This document shows, piece after piece, positions 36,593 through 50,000 of a DNA stretch of 64,000 nucleotides. The stretch lies in the NCBI GenBank assembly GCA_029207755.1, contig JARCOQ010000012.1, positions 18,401,740-18,465,739 on the forward strand. Direction: 5' to 3'. Positions within the stretch are counted from its first letter, which is position 1, and every line of letters begins with the position of its first letter. Both the position numbers and the translations under genes were made by a program. The stretch is from Chamaea fasciata. Taxonomy: Eukaryota > Chordata > Aves > Passeriformes > Sylviidae. Under the pieces are notes generated by a model. It was not told the origin of the DNA. It saw only the letters and a program-made list of their open reading frames with translations, and did not search any database.

Positions 36593-39500
36593 TCAATGTA
36601 GGAGTCCTTTGGAGACTGAGGAAACAAGCAACAAACAGCACAGTCTGGGCCTTTGCTTTTTGTCACTCCATTACCTGGCAAGGAATTTAGGATTTAGGAT
36701 TCTCATGCAGAGCCAGAACGACTTCATGTAGTGTGTTTTTACCACTTGAGAGGATGAGCTAACAACAAGAGTTCTGTGCTCTGTAAATGGTCTGTACCAT
36801 GTTGTTCCCTTTCTGGGAGCACCTTCAGGATCGGTCACTGGCTCCTCAGGAGGAGCACTCCAGCAGTACAGCCCTCCCTACTGCCAGCAGGGTTCCACAG
36901 TGCGCAGAGTTTATTTGGCCAGCAGAGTCTTACAGTCCTGTAGTTGCTAAAATATAAAATTATTGGGGTGCTTTTCTAGAGCTGGTGTGTTGGAATGCTG
37001 TGACCATGCCATAGTAAGTGATGAGCCACTAAAGGTTGATAAGAGAGGCATGTGCCACGTGTGCGCTGGGCTGAGCAGTCACTACTTGCACACAGGCAGG
37101 ACTGGAAGACGCGGGGGCTAACCGGGCAAGATGAAGACAAGAGCACCTGAGCGCTCAGGTTACTGGAGGGGCCATTAGGGCAGCAGCACCTGTCGACAGA
37201 ATTCAGTAAGGCACTTTGGTATTCCTGAGTTTCAGTTTTAAAATCTAAACAGCACTTGCAGTGCACAATGGTGTCATATTGTCTCTGCAATGAGACTGAG
37301 ACATCAGCAAAACCCTCTGCTTGTCTTGTTTTGTGTATCCAGCCTCCACAGACATGCACCTTGTGTTTGGGGGCTTGTCAGCACCGAGCAGCCGTGCCTG
37401 CATCACTACAGATAGCAAGCTTTAGTGAGGTGAGAATTGAAAGACAACTGTAGAAGGTAGCTACAAAATGCATGTCAAACATTCATTTTCTTGTAATCCA
37501 GTACTTCCATTTCTCTGAGAGTCCCACACGTCACCAAGACATTTGTAACTACAGGTTCCCACTCAGATTTTCTCCTGGACATCAACCAAGCCAGTCTCAT
37601 CTCTTGAACAGTGTTTCACACTCTACAGTGTATAGGTCTTTAAAATTCTTCTGCCTCCTTGTTTTATCATGTATTTATTTTGTGCATAACTACTTTAGTT
37701 TACTGCAATAAAATCCATTCTCCTTAAGGCACCATCTATAATGAACAAATAAAAAAATCTTATTTTGTTCAGAATGTGTTATGAACAGCTTAGTATCAAT
37801 TTTAAGGAAGTGTGACTAGCTTCCTAATGGCTTCTTATTTCAGTTATTTCTAGCTGCAACTAAGCCAGACAAATGCTTTTAAATCATTCCTATTAAAGCA
37901 CTTGAGAGATTTTTAGCAATGCTTAGATGTGCCATCAGTAAGACATTTTAAATAACACACCTAAAAATAGAACTGTTCCTAGAGATCGTACAGGAAATGT
38001 GCCAGAAGGGAAATATGCTTATGATAAAAGAGATTTCCTATACATATTCTTAGCTTCATAAAGCCACTTGAGAATCCCATTTTAGGAGGCAGGAAATTTA
38101 TGTACCTTAATCCTTATTTATGTTCTTTAAAATCAAACTATCTTCCAAGCTGCTCATGTCTGAATGCTCCAGTTACGTCCTGAAGGCACAGCACTTTGGG
38201 AAAATTTCTGCCTTGCAGGACCCTGATTTCAGATTTGGGGTTTGAGTATTATTTCCCATACTTGGAGCCACAGTGGAGTCCAATACATCTGAACTCAAAT
38301 TTTCCTGCAGCAATTCACATCTCCCAGGCTTCAACACACACTTTGATCAATCTATTCATTCCCTGATTTCAGCTTCATAATGGAGTTCTCCAAATTCCAT
38401 GGAACTCTGTGGGACTGCTGAGCATGAAAGAAATGCCAGAGAAGCAGGTGAGGTGCACATGTACATCCCGCTGAAAATCTTTCTCCTGGTTTCTTCCTGC
38501 ACTCCTTGCCTTTTTCCTAAGAAACACGCTGGCAGCATGAACATTACAGTCAGCTCTTAAAACACTACAGATATTCAAATCCAAGGAATGGTTCCTATTG
38601 TTCTCCATTTTGTTTCAATTAGGTCTGTTACACAGGCGTCCATTTACTCACTCTTCCATTTCCTTGCCATCACTGGAGCTGAGCAACTTCCACAAAAACA
38701 GGCAAGTCATTCAGGCTCCATGCATTATTAGGATCCTGGTTTTCATAGTGTGACAGAACCAAATTCAAGAGGCAAATTTTATTTTTAGGTAGAGAGTGAG
38801 TGTTTGACCCTGTTTGAACTGTTCTGGTCTGCTCAGGAAACACCTCCCTGAGTGTGACTGTTAGTAAATGCCCTGAGGGTCCGTGTTCCCTGCATTCCCC
38901 CACAGCACGTGCTGTCTGAGTCTCCCCCACATTGTCCAACAAGGCTTCAAACCTCAACCATCACAGGAGAATTTGCAACAGCCCAAGAGTGTGGTCAAGA
39001 GTTAGACACCATCCAGCACACTTAGCAGGTCCTTCATTTTCGGTGCTGTGGGCAGGCTCTGGATGGGTTGCAGTTGTGTCTAATCACAGCAGAGTAGAAA
39101 CAGCCCTTGCCCTCGTTGAGTTGAAGCTGTGTCCAATAAGGAGATGTGTCACAAAAGAGTGGGTTGGCCAACTGAGAGAGAAAGGAGAGAGATGGGGCAG
39201 TCAGTGTTGGCTGGTCATGCCGCCCCTGGGATCCAGCAGAGGGAAGGTACAAGGGCTTTGCTGTAAAGCAAAGAACTGCTGATGCATTTACCTGCCTTCC
39301 CTGAAGGGCTCTCGAGCCTGCTGTTAATGAGGGGAGTTTTTACAGAGACTCTTTTAAGTGATGAGTGACTGAGGAAGGGCTGCCTCAGTTGTGCCACCAC
39401 TGCTGATTGATGCCCTCTGTGGGGAGTGAAGTGGCTCCCCATAATTTATTTTTTTTTAACAAGTAGTACTAAAGGAACTAGAGAATGTCTTATATGTCCC

Positions 39501-40516
39501 CTAACTGTAGGGGTGGTTCTCAGAAACAATGAACTGCTCCCTCTGCTACCTGGCTGGACAGCTGCTGCTGCTGAATTTTAACATGGATAGTATTAATGAC
39601 AGTCGTTTATGTGGAAAGACAAAAGCCCAATCTTCTCTTCACCTATCTTTTGAGATAGAGATTTCTGTCCTATTCCTGAAGGGGGAAAAAAAAAAGTCTA
39701 TAAATTCACTTAGATGTGTGTATTCAGCTTTCTATATATTACTCTGTAGTTTTAATTTCTAGCATATTATGTCATTCCTGTTTATCAACAACCTGACCTC
39801 CCTTCTAGAGTCTGGCATTTAAAAATTCATTCAAGAGTATGATACACAATTCAGTGTAGCACAAAACACAATGTATTAATATATTCTATTAAATCCTTAC
39901 AAGCCCCTTGTCTGTCAGTTAAAAATCACAGACTGTAATGCAGGTGCCTCCTCACTTCACATCACGTTGGACTTAGCCAAAAAGGGTTAACTGTAGTACA
40001 GAAAAGCAAGGTCCACTAATTTAATTCCTTTCTTATTGACTCATTTCTCTTAAATCAGTTTAAAGAGCTGGTACTTTGTTTTAGAAATTGAATCACAGTT
40101 TCACTTTGGAAAGGCAACCCCTGTCAATATTACAGATATGAAAGGGGGCGTGAAAATTCATACCTGCTTGTGTCCCTGTAGGGTGATACTTATCTCTGCT
40201 GGGTCAACTGCAAAAGTACTCAATTCAAAGGGAAAAAAGTGTTATAAAATCTGTCATAAAGGCTGGACCAGGAGTGATTAAAAATAAGATATTAAATGGA
40301 CTAGACCCCAAAATTATAAGATTTCTTTTCGTTATTATACTGATAAAAGTTGTGTATAGAGAAATTTGCATTTGAAAGGATGTATGTTAGGTACTAAGTC
40401 AATAACTCAAGGAGAAGAGAGGAAGCAGTGAATCACTCAAAAAACCAGAGACAGCAGTGACTGAAGGATCTGTTGGGCTGCATTTTTGACTGATGGAAGC
40501 ATTTGCATTTTCCAGG
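36593..40516. other. Unique non-coding sequence
   Basis: No exon or transposon is recognised. The longest open frame is 127 residues on the minus strand (36976-37359), with no known domain. Flanks of the solo LTR on this side contain no primer-binding site or retroviral coding sequence. Confidence 0.55.
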
Positions 40517-40640
40517 GAAACAAACCAAAACCCTCAAACAAACAAAACAGAAAAGTAAAACGAACAAACCAAAAACCACAAAACCACCAAAAAAACACAG
40601 ACAAACAGAAAAAACCCACCCACCGCAAAAAAAAACCCCA
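40517..40640. repeat. A/C-rich, G-poor low-complexity tract
   Basis: About 120 bp made almost entirely of A and C on the plus strand, with short runs such as AAACAAAC, ACCACAAAACC and a final nine-A run followed by CCCC. The strand asymmetry is strong. The opposite strand gives a low-complexity open frame rich in F, W, C and G (69 residues at 40437-40646) that is an artefact of composition. Confidence 0.85.
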
Positions 40641-43615
40641 AAGCATATCTCATAAAGAGAACTGAGTTTTTAAACTTCACCAAAACAACAAAGGGTCTTC
40701 ACTTTTCTGGAGAATGAAGCTTGATGGTACAAAAAGCAGGTTTTTGAGGTGGGGTTGAGATTCTCCATTCTCTCACACTCTGTTTCTCCCCATTGCCCAC
40801 ACCCAGCAGCTTTCAGTCCTTCCCCTGGGCACCTTAGCCTGGAGTGTCTCTGACAAAGAAGCCCCCTGACAACAGAAAGAGGAGAAGAGGAAGAGAATTC
40901 AGGGAAAAAGGGAATTTGACATAAATATTACCTGAGTAAAAGGGTGTTAGTGGCAAGATAATGTTTTGGTATCACAGTGACAGGACACGGCAAGCTGCAA
41001 AAATGCGTCAAAAGAAAAGGATAGAGAGGAGTTGCTTAAAGAGAGTTCAGGCAATTAGGAGCCACCAAGGAAAATTCATCTCCCAGGACAAGATCTCAAA
41101 CTTCCAAAGCCATGCAAATTTCCAAGACTAGGCATCTATATTTGTTTCAGTCTCCTGTGAAATTAAAAAAACCTATTTACTGATAAAGATAATTCTTTAA
41201 ATGTAGTTGTTATGGTCAGTTAATTATTCATGCTATTTTAAAAGAAAGCAACACTGGGCTTTCCTCCATGGGTAACGTGGGTGCACCTGGCTAGAGGGAA
41301 GGAATGAGTCAGTGACTATGAAGAACTTTTTCGTAGACCTTTTCTTTCAGACATGAAAGCATCTATGATAAAATTATTGCTAACAAAATCCAGATGATCA
41401 AAGAGCTTGCGGTAAGTCTGAAATGTCCCAAATAAAAACAGATTACTTAAACTGCAAATCCCTGAACACAGTGAAGTGCCTCCACAGTTTGGTGAATTAC
41501 CCAACTAAATGGAGGAAATGTAACAAAACTGGCCTAAATAGCTGTTCAATAACTGCCACCAGTGAACCTTCAAAAGGAACTAATTTTTAAAATGTCTTGA
41601 TTAAAAACAAATATAAAGTATTCCTGCAGAGCAATTAGAGGATTCTTTATGTCTGACATGCCTTCACTAATGAGGAAAGATGCTGAAGTTAATTTTTATG
41701 AAAGTTCTTGTCATCTAATGTTATTAAACTGGACTGGCATTCAAGGGGCTCATAAGCAATTTGTTGACACTGTATTAAAAGGTTCATGTACTGAATTTTA
41801 AGTAGTATAAAATTTTGAAACAGAGGCACAGAGAATAATTTTGGCTTCCATAATCGGTTACCATGCAAAATACGTCCCTTGTGATACTCTTTGTATATTA
41901 CCAAATTATACTGGAAAGAATATTGATTCCCTTATAATAAATGAAATGGCAGCAAAGCCACAAGGGCTGCACAAGTCCACCTGATGAGCTGGTAAGAAGG
42001 ACATCAACATTAGAGTCTGGTGCTTGAGGAACACAAGTCTCTGCTTATGACATTCAAAAGACTTCACTTCTTTGTTCAAATAATAGTTCTATGTTCAAAT
42101 AAAGGACAACAGCTTTAATAATTATTTTTCTAAATTAGTTTTAAAAGTATTTATTATCTGTGGTATGAGAACTAGCTAGTATGCTGAAATAAAAGAACTG
42201 TTCCTGGATTTAGTTCTGAAATACTGACAAAATAAACAAATGAAGTGCAAATAGGTTAGATATTCTCAGCGCAGACTGCACTGCAATGATTTAGACATAT
42301 AAAAAGCAGCTACATGGTGTGAGCCATTTCTGAGATGGCTATTCTCTCCTATTTCTGAATTTTACATGCAATTGATGAAAAGGTTCAACTTCCTTTGTTG
42401 GTGAGGTGTCTTTGTTATGCCAGCACCCAGGCAAGCATTTGAACAGTAGCACATTGCATTTCTTTCCAGGGAAATACCCCTGGGAGACAAGGGCAGCTGA
42501 CACACTGCATCCCTCAGGAGCACACAGAAAAGGAAAATCCAGCAGTGGGGCTGCAATTTGGTTACTACAGAATCAAGAGATTGCTGTATTATTCACAGGG
42601 ATTCAGTGAGAGGTCTTGGCATTGGTCAGATTCTCTCCTCCCTGCCCCAGAAGCAGCTGATTGCAAACTGTCCCGCTGCCCTCTTGGGGATTGCCCCACA
42701 CAGACTTTGCACTGCATCCAACAAAGCTCAGCAATGCTACAGGAGCTACAGCCAGGACAGTTGTGTACAAAATTGGGCTTTGTTACTAACGCTCTGTGCT
42801 GCTGCACAAACATAAAACAACCTTAATGTACATACAGCTTTATCATTTTTTAAAACTGTTTTAATACCAGCTGGTTTTCCTCAGCTGTATATTGTCATTT
42901 TGTCCTGCTCTCATCTTGCATGTGCTTTGATTACTTTTTTTTGTAATTAATTCTGTGCCTTTGATTAATATTTTAATTTTTCTCCTATCCAACTCTTTTT
43001 CTCCGTCCCCACAAAAAAGAGGTTTGCAGTGTAATTAATTATAAATGGTAGCAAAAAAATCAACCGAATGGAATTCTATGAGGTTTTTAATTTTGGGTGC
43101 TTTTTTTCCCCCCCAAGATGATCAATTATTAAGCCTTACTACCTTGATATTGTCACTTGAATTTAAGACCTAGAAACAAAGTGGTTGCCTCGCAAAAAGC
43201 ACACTTGGACCATTTTAAACACAAAATAATCAGCATACACCTCTAACTGAAATGAAAACAGTCTCTGAAAAGCACTTGTTATGGAAGAAGCAATTCCAGG
43301 CAGCAGGGGTCAGGAGAAAGGGTGCTGTGAAGGTTCCTGTAAAGAGGGGGTATCTCTGTTAGGTTCATTTAGTGCAGTCCTGTATCCCACTGCTCCTGGG
43401 GGGAAATTCAGACCCTAGAGAGAGGCCTGGCATGCAGGCTGCTTTCAAAAATGAAAACAGTGGTTTTCAAGGAAGATGATTAAAAAGCAAAGCTAACTCT
43501 TAGTACTGAATAGCTTGATTTGATGTGAAAGGTCCCCACTGAACTGCAGAGCATCCACACAGCAACACTGCCCAGTGTCCAAACTACAGCACTGTCACAC
43601 CAACATCTGCATAAA
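40641..43615. other. Unique non-coding sequence
   Basis: Nothing recognisable as gene, RNA or mobile element. Open frames are below 95 residues and unassigned. Confidence 0.55.
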
Positions 43616-44088
43616 CATCTGTCAGCCTGCTGGAGAGAGCCCAGAGGAGGCTCCAGCATGAGCACAGGGATGGAGCAGCTCTGCTGGGAGGAAAGGCTGG
43701 CACGGCTGGGATTGTTCACCTGGACAGGAGAAGCTTTGGGCTGAGCTCAGGGTGGCCTTGCAGGGCCTGAAGGAGCTGCAGGAAGGATGGAGAGAGACAA
43801 TTGCCAAGGGCTGGAGGGCCAGGACCCAGGGAATGGCTGCCAGTGCCAGAGGGCAGGGCTGGATGGGATCTTGGGCAGGAATTGTTCCCTGGCAGGGTGG
43901 GCAGGCCCTGGCACAGGGTGCCCAGAGCAGCTGTGGCTGCCCCTGGATCCCTGGCAGTGCCCAAGGCCAGGCTGGACATTGGGGCTCGGAGCAGCCTGGG
44001 ACAGTGGGAGGTGTCCCTGCCCATGATGGGAGTGGAATCGGGTGAGTTTAAGGTCCCTTCCCAGGCCTTTCTGTGATTCTATCATCTG
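43616..44088 (+). mobile_element. CR1 LINE 3' fragment, about 460 bp
   Basis: From about 43625 the sequence follows the CR1 3' region: GAGAGAGCCCAGAGGAGGCT, then GGTGCCCAGAGCAGCTGTGG and CAAGGCCAGGCTGGA, ending in TTTCTGTGATTCTATCA at 44070-44086, which is the terminal octamer motif. The coding part is the extreme C-terminus of the reverse transcriptase, with no intact frame; overlapping open frames in all six phases reflect its GC richness. CATCTG occurs immediately outside both ends (43616-43621 and 44083-44088, the latter overlapping the tail) and might be a target site duplication, although CR1 insertions usually lack them. Confidence 0.9.
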
Positions 44089-47000
44089 GGCACCGATTTT
44101 GTAAAGATCCTGGGAAGGGGAGCCATAATCAGATGATGTTTAAACCCTTTCTGATGACTCGATAGGCAATAAAAGTTGTGCAGGAGAGACACTGAGAACT
44201 GATTAAATATAAAGGTGTCAGATGCAGCACTGAGGGTATGAGAGAAGAAGGAGTTTAAGCATTTGGATAAGCATTTTAACTCTCCCCACACACACTTCTC
44301 CATCAAAACAGGCTGCAGCATGACTCCCCACAATTTAGCCTATAGATCAACCTCAAAGCAAATTGGCTCACAGTGCGCTGAAAAAGAAATGGAAATTACT
44401 TTCCTCTCTGCCCTAGAAGTGATAAAATTTACCCATAATATGAATCAATCAAGTGATTCCAAATCTCTTAGCCAGACACTTCTACTGATAGGATAAGAAC
44501 AAACGTTTCTATTTAAGGAAAGATTTTATAACCTGTTATCAAAATTACAATTTATTTTTCTTTTATAAGCAAACAAACAGCCCTCTGAAGGAGAGATATT
44601 TTATACCAGTCTGGCAGGCACTGTTTTGTTAAGGCAGGAGAGGCCAAGGTAGGTGAGAGTGCTGGAATGTCAAGTGAGCAGCATCAGCTACCGGGGAGTG
44701 CCTGCAGGGCACAGCCCAGCGATGCTCCCTGGGCAAGTTCCTGTGCTCCCCCTGCACTGCAGAACAAACACCTGGATGGCTACAGCTCCAGAAACACAGA
44801 CAGGGGAAACCACCACAGAAAATGGAGAGAACTGTAGCTCAGACAGAAAACTCTAGGCCATGGCCAGCCCTGCTTTGCTCCGATTTTCCTGCAAACCAAC
44901 CCTCAGCTGGAATCAACACCCCAGAGAAAAGGTGGTCCTGGGAGTGACAAAGCACACAGCCACTGGGGGCACCTGAGAACAAAACCTCGTTTGGAGGATC
45001 CATTTACCAAGTCAAATGTGATTTAGACTGCAAACGTGTTTTCCAAAACGATGCTTTCAGGATGTGTCACTCTTCATCTCACAAGAGGAGGGTGAGAGCA
45101 GACACAGCAGGGGCCAGGGGCTGTGGGCTGGGTCCATTTGTGCACTGACACAGAGCACCTGAGGATCTGCAGCCCAGCCCAACCAGGCAGACCAACCTTG
45201 TGTCCGAGGAGCTGAGTTTGTCCTCATTCTATGCAGCGGAACTGGGCCACGGGAAAGTGAGATCACTTGTTCCTTCCACCAAGGACTGGCCTCAGAGCTG
45301 TGAAAAGTCAAATCTACTAAATCCTTCACTTCAAATTTTATCTGCAGAAGTTTCTTTCCAAATCCCTCGGATAGCAAAAGTATTTTTCCCCACATTACTA
45401 GCTTTTCTTTTCACTTGAGAATTTCCAAACAATTAAGTGTCTCAATTAGAGCTAAAATTTTAACCTAAGTGACACATTTCCCAGGGCATAATCCCAAACC
45501 TCAGTGTTGGCAGCACCCATGGCTCTCGCCAAGGACACTCCAGACAACCACCCTGCAGCCATGGGCACTTCGCTGTGTGGGAAAGCTCTGGAGAGCCACA
45601 AGGGAGATGAAAACAGAGAGCCTTTGGGCAGCATTTTGGAAGGTAGAAAAGCAGCGCAACAGTTGTTAATGTTCTAAACACGAGATCCCTCTGAACTGTG
45701 CCCAAGTGCCAACATCTGCTCTCCCCACAGCTGCACAGCCCAGAGGAGTGGAACAATTAGACCCCAAAGTAGAGCTCCTGACCCTTGACAAAAATATAAA
45801 AGCAAGGTGTGAAAACTAACAGGAATGCATTTTCCATGCTGACAGTGCCAATTTATGTATGGCAAATCTAAAGGCACCCAACATCCCTCTGCAAAGGAAT
45901 TGGGGAGTGGGGTTAAAGGGCCATAAATACGAGTCTTTTCCCCTACACTCTGAAAAGCTGAGCTGATTCTGAAAGCATTCCACGTATTCCTTCTCTGCTA
46001 TTTCTAAAATTATTTCCCTTCTTTCCCAAGATGCTACATGGTCATACACAGGCCAAGTTTTGAAATTTAATCTGAAAAAATGCTTGAATCTGCACTAGAT
46101 ATATTTACAAAGAAAAATCTTAAACCTGCCAAGATTTGTAACACTGCAAGATGAAAAACTCCTGGGTATTTTAAAGAATAAATGATTGTGTGCTTGATGC
46201 CCCAGAAGAATCAGCTTCTACTGCAAAGCAAACTGAAGCCAGAGGAAGGACTTCTGCTGCCTTTTGTGGGCTTTATGCCAGCTTTTGTACATCTGCAGCA
46301 TTTGATGCCAAGCTATAGATGGAACAGAAATCATTAACCAGCGTTACATCATTTTGTTGGCTATATTTTATGTTTTACTTTAATTTTAACACAGTCTCTG
46401 ACATTATGTTTCCCATTTAAGAGTAATGTATTCTTACCCTTCTTCCACAGGTTATTTCAAAGAGTATCCATCTAATTGTTGTATTACTGGCACAGATTTT
46501 ACCAGTTCAGACTTCTTTAGGAATGGCTGGTTTTAATTCCAAGTAGAATGCAAATCAAGGTAGATATTGGACTACAGAAATCTCAAAAGCTTTCACAATG
46601 GTCATGAAAAATGCCAGGTTGATGAAACTGGGAACTGATATTTTGTACTTATCTGCATAAAAGATGCAGCTGAGAAAGCAAATTTCAACACCTTCCCTTG
46701 CCATAAAGCACCTGCCTCTCCAACCAGCCACTGCAGAGGTGAGGGAAGGGGAGCAGCTCAAGTCTCTTCTGCCCCATCAAAACTACATCCCCTGTCACAA
46801 TGACTGTGCCTGGTTTGCAAAACAGAACAACAAATATTAGACTTCCATCCTCTAGCATTACCTTGAATCGTTGCCCACTCTTTGAGGAACAGTGACCAGG
46901 CACCTGGGATCCACGTCTCTCAGAAATACTCCCATTAATGAAGAGATCTTCATTTGGACATGCACAGTCAATTTTGGATGCCATAACTCCTTTTACCATA

Positions 47001-50000
47001 GCATTGACAAATTAACTCAGAGGCATTACAAATCTGATTTGGGGAGCAATTAATTTACACCTCCTGAGGCAATTTATGTTGCCCAGTTTTTATCCGGGTG
47101 AAAACTACACAAATGCTTTCCCATATGGAGGAGGGAACCTGATCTCTCTTACGTGACCAGTGGCTGTGAGGGCACTGCAGACTGCAGCAGGTACCCTCAG
47201 CAGATGGCAAGTCACTGACAGCTTTGGATGTTCTAAATTAAATGAATCAAGACACCACTTGTTCCAAGTGAGTGGCTGTTTAATCACATTTGCCCTTTCT
47301 GTTGTTGAGAGATAATGTTGATTTTGGTAATAAAAAACATGAGATTCGTGCAGAAGATGGAAATGTGTTTTAAATTCAGAACAAAAGGTCAATTTTCTAC
47401 TCATAACCAACTCTGCCATTCTCCTATCAAATCACATTTGAAATAAAAAAAAAAAATTTGAAGGTAGAAAAATCTGTCAGTTTCCACGGTGAAAATAAAC
47501 AAGTTGTTATAAGGCTGTGTGCAACTGGTCCTTTCTGTTACTCAGAAATACAGCACTGATAAATCATCTCTGATCTTAAACCTTTAAGGTTTTTCAATTC
47601 TTGTGCCAAATTTCCTATAAAAACGTGAATCATTGCCATGTTAATTGTCATATGAAACATCAAGATACTGATTTCTACACATCTATTTCATTAACCTCAT
47701 GTTAATAACAGATACTTGAACATTATTCCTTCATATTTTAGCTTGCATGAGAGGCAGAATATGAACCCAAAGTCTGAATAAACAGTTATAAATCCAAAAT
47801 GAAAAATTCATTATTTCCTTTTCCGCATGTGTTCGCGTACATGGAAAATTGAGCTTTCCTCACAGAAGTCTTTGGCCTGGTTTAGGGCCTTGAACAGCCA
47901 TCAAAGGATGAGTTGCATGATCAGGAGCACAGCAGACCACTCACTGTTACTCAGAGTTCTCTTAATTGGGTTTTCCTCAAGGAAAGCAATTCTGGTTAAT
48001 GACATAAATTGACAAGAGCTGCTACTTGAGCATGACAGCAATATCAAATATTCTGCTTAATGGCAACTTCTGGTCAGTATTGAGGAGCAAAGTGGTGTTT
48101 TACCAGGTGTGGTTTAGGCATGAAACATTCATCTCTTGTCTTTTATCAAATAAGCTCTCCCAAAAAGAGTAAAAAATGCAAGACAAAAAATAAAAAAATG
48201 CAGTGAATATTTAATAAATTTAATTGATATTTTATTTTGCCTTTTTAGACTTATCTGCCATGAATTCTTCCTACCACACGGGAACGTGCTGCATTCAAAG
48301 CTCTACAGAATAAATTACTTTTCCTTTAAGGGAGGTAATGGGATCCACTGTGGTGTCCCAATTAAGAGAACTCTCACGTACTAATTTTATGCCATCTAAT
48401 TAAGGCTCGTTTATGGCTCTAGGAGGCTGGCCTGGACTTGTGGTGAACAGCAAAGACTTTGAACCTCCAAGGCTGATGTTCGCCCTGCTAGGTCATTAGC
48501 AGCCTTAAGATCTCCCCAGCACGTCAGTGCAGCAGCAGCTGCGCTGCAGGCGGGGCAGAGGCAGGACAGATGTGCAGCAGCCCCTCCTGAGGCCGTCCTG
48601 CCCCAAACTCTGCCCCCCTGGCTCTGCAGGCTGAGCCCAGCCCAGCACCGCTGGCACTGGCAGTGCCTTCCTGCCAGCCCCGGGCACCCAGAGGAAAACC
48701 CAACTCAGCCCTTTGAGGGGCTCTAGGGGGAGGGGGAATAACCTCAAAGACCAAGCCCCTGGGGATAAAAAGGCTCTCTCTTTTCCAGGGATACTTCCTA
48801 GAAACAAACCATTTTGTGATAAAAGACCATAAACAATGCAGCATGCTCGGGAGAGAGAACAAACCCAAGTGACCTGTGTGCTGTCACTTCAGTGCAGTGG
48901 CCTCAACACTGCACATTGTCGAGGTACTGAAACAACGAGCCCATCTGCTTTGCATTGAGAATAGCAACAGGTATTTATTTGTTAAATGTCTGTGTTGGAG
49001 ACAAGGACAGAGGCTGAAGGAAACCTTCCAAGGACCTCACTGGTTTGGAAACTTGTCCCAGGGTGCAGGTAACTGCAGCCAGCGGTGCCCTTGGCAGAGC
49101 ACAAGGTAATGGTCTCAAAAGGATGAACTGGTCCTGAACAAACTCTCCAATGTAATAAGGCACAAATAAGCACTGATTCAAAGTCAGCCACTGGTGTCTT
49201 CAGCCTCAAACTCTTTCCACCAAGTGGACAAATTTATGGGAGCCAAAGGAGAGTGTCACTGACCACGGTTCAGAATTCTCCCAGTGGAAGCAGCAGCACT
49301 GAGTGTTATTGCCAGAGGAGACGTGCATACAGATATTGAGGGTACAGAGACACACACACACATCCAGGCTCTTGCCACATTTGCTGTTAGGGAGCCACAG
49401 GACAGAGCACCCACCCCAGGGGGCTCTTAACCTTCCCAGCATCAGCAGATGCATTTACTGCTCTGTGCTGTGCTCAGAGAGCCCTCAGAGCTGAGCACAC
49501 CCATTTCCCCAGCCCCCTGCAGGCCCACAGCTCCCCGTGTGCCTCTGCAGCTGCCACCAGAGCTGTCATTACTGAATGTCTGACAAGCCTCCTGCTCCCA
49601 CGAAACTCATTACCTCCTCTGGACAATCATTTCGGCAAAGAGCAGAAAATACTATAGGACTAGAAAAAGAAAAATGAGAGCTGGTAGACTTACGAAGATT
49701 AGATGGGTTTGTTAGACTGGGAACAAAATCAGGTTTCCTGTTAGGAAAGGAAGAAAGAAGAGGCACATTTCCAATCTTAATTTTAGCCCCTTCTGGAAAG
49801 GCTGTAATGGGTTTGGAGGAAAATGCTCTCCTCATCAAGTTTTCTACTGCTTCAGTTGAAATTCCGCTGGGTAGTCTGGGAGCATGCTACGGAGACCCAA
49901 TACATTAATTTTTATTTTATGTTATAAATAAATAATATTATGAAATAAGAGCCAAATGCGAACTTAAATATCTGTGTTTACAGAGCATATGTAAGAATTC

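Noticed and set aside
46685..46999. 104-residue minus-strand frame with internal splice-like signals
   Set aside because: No acceptor precedes the supposed first exon and the translation is not recognised.
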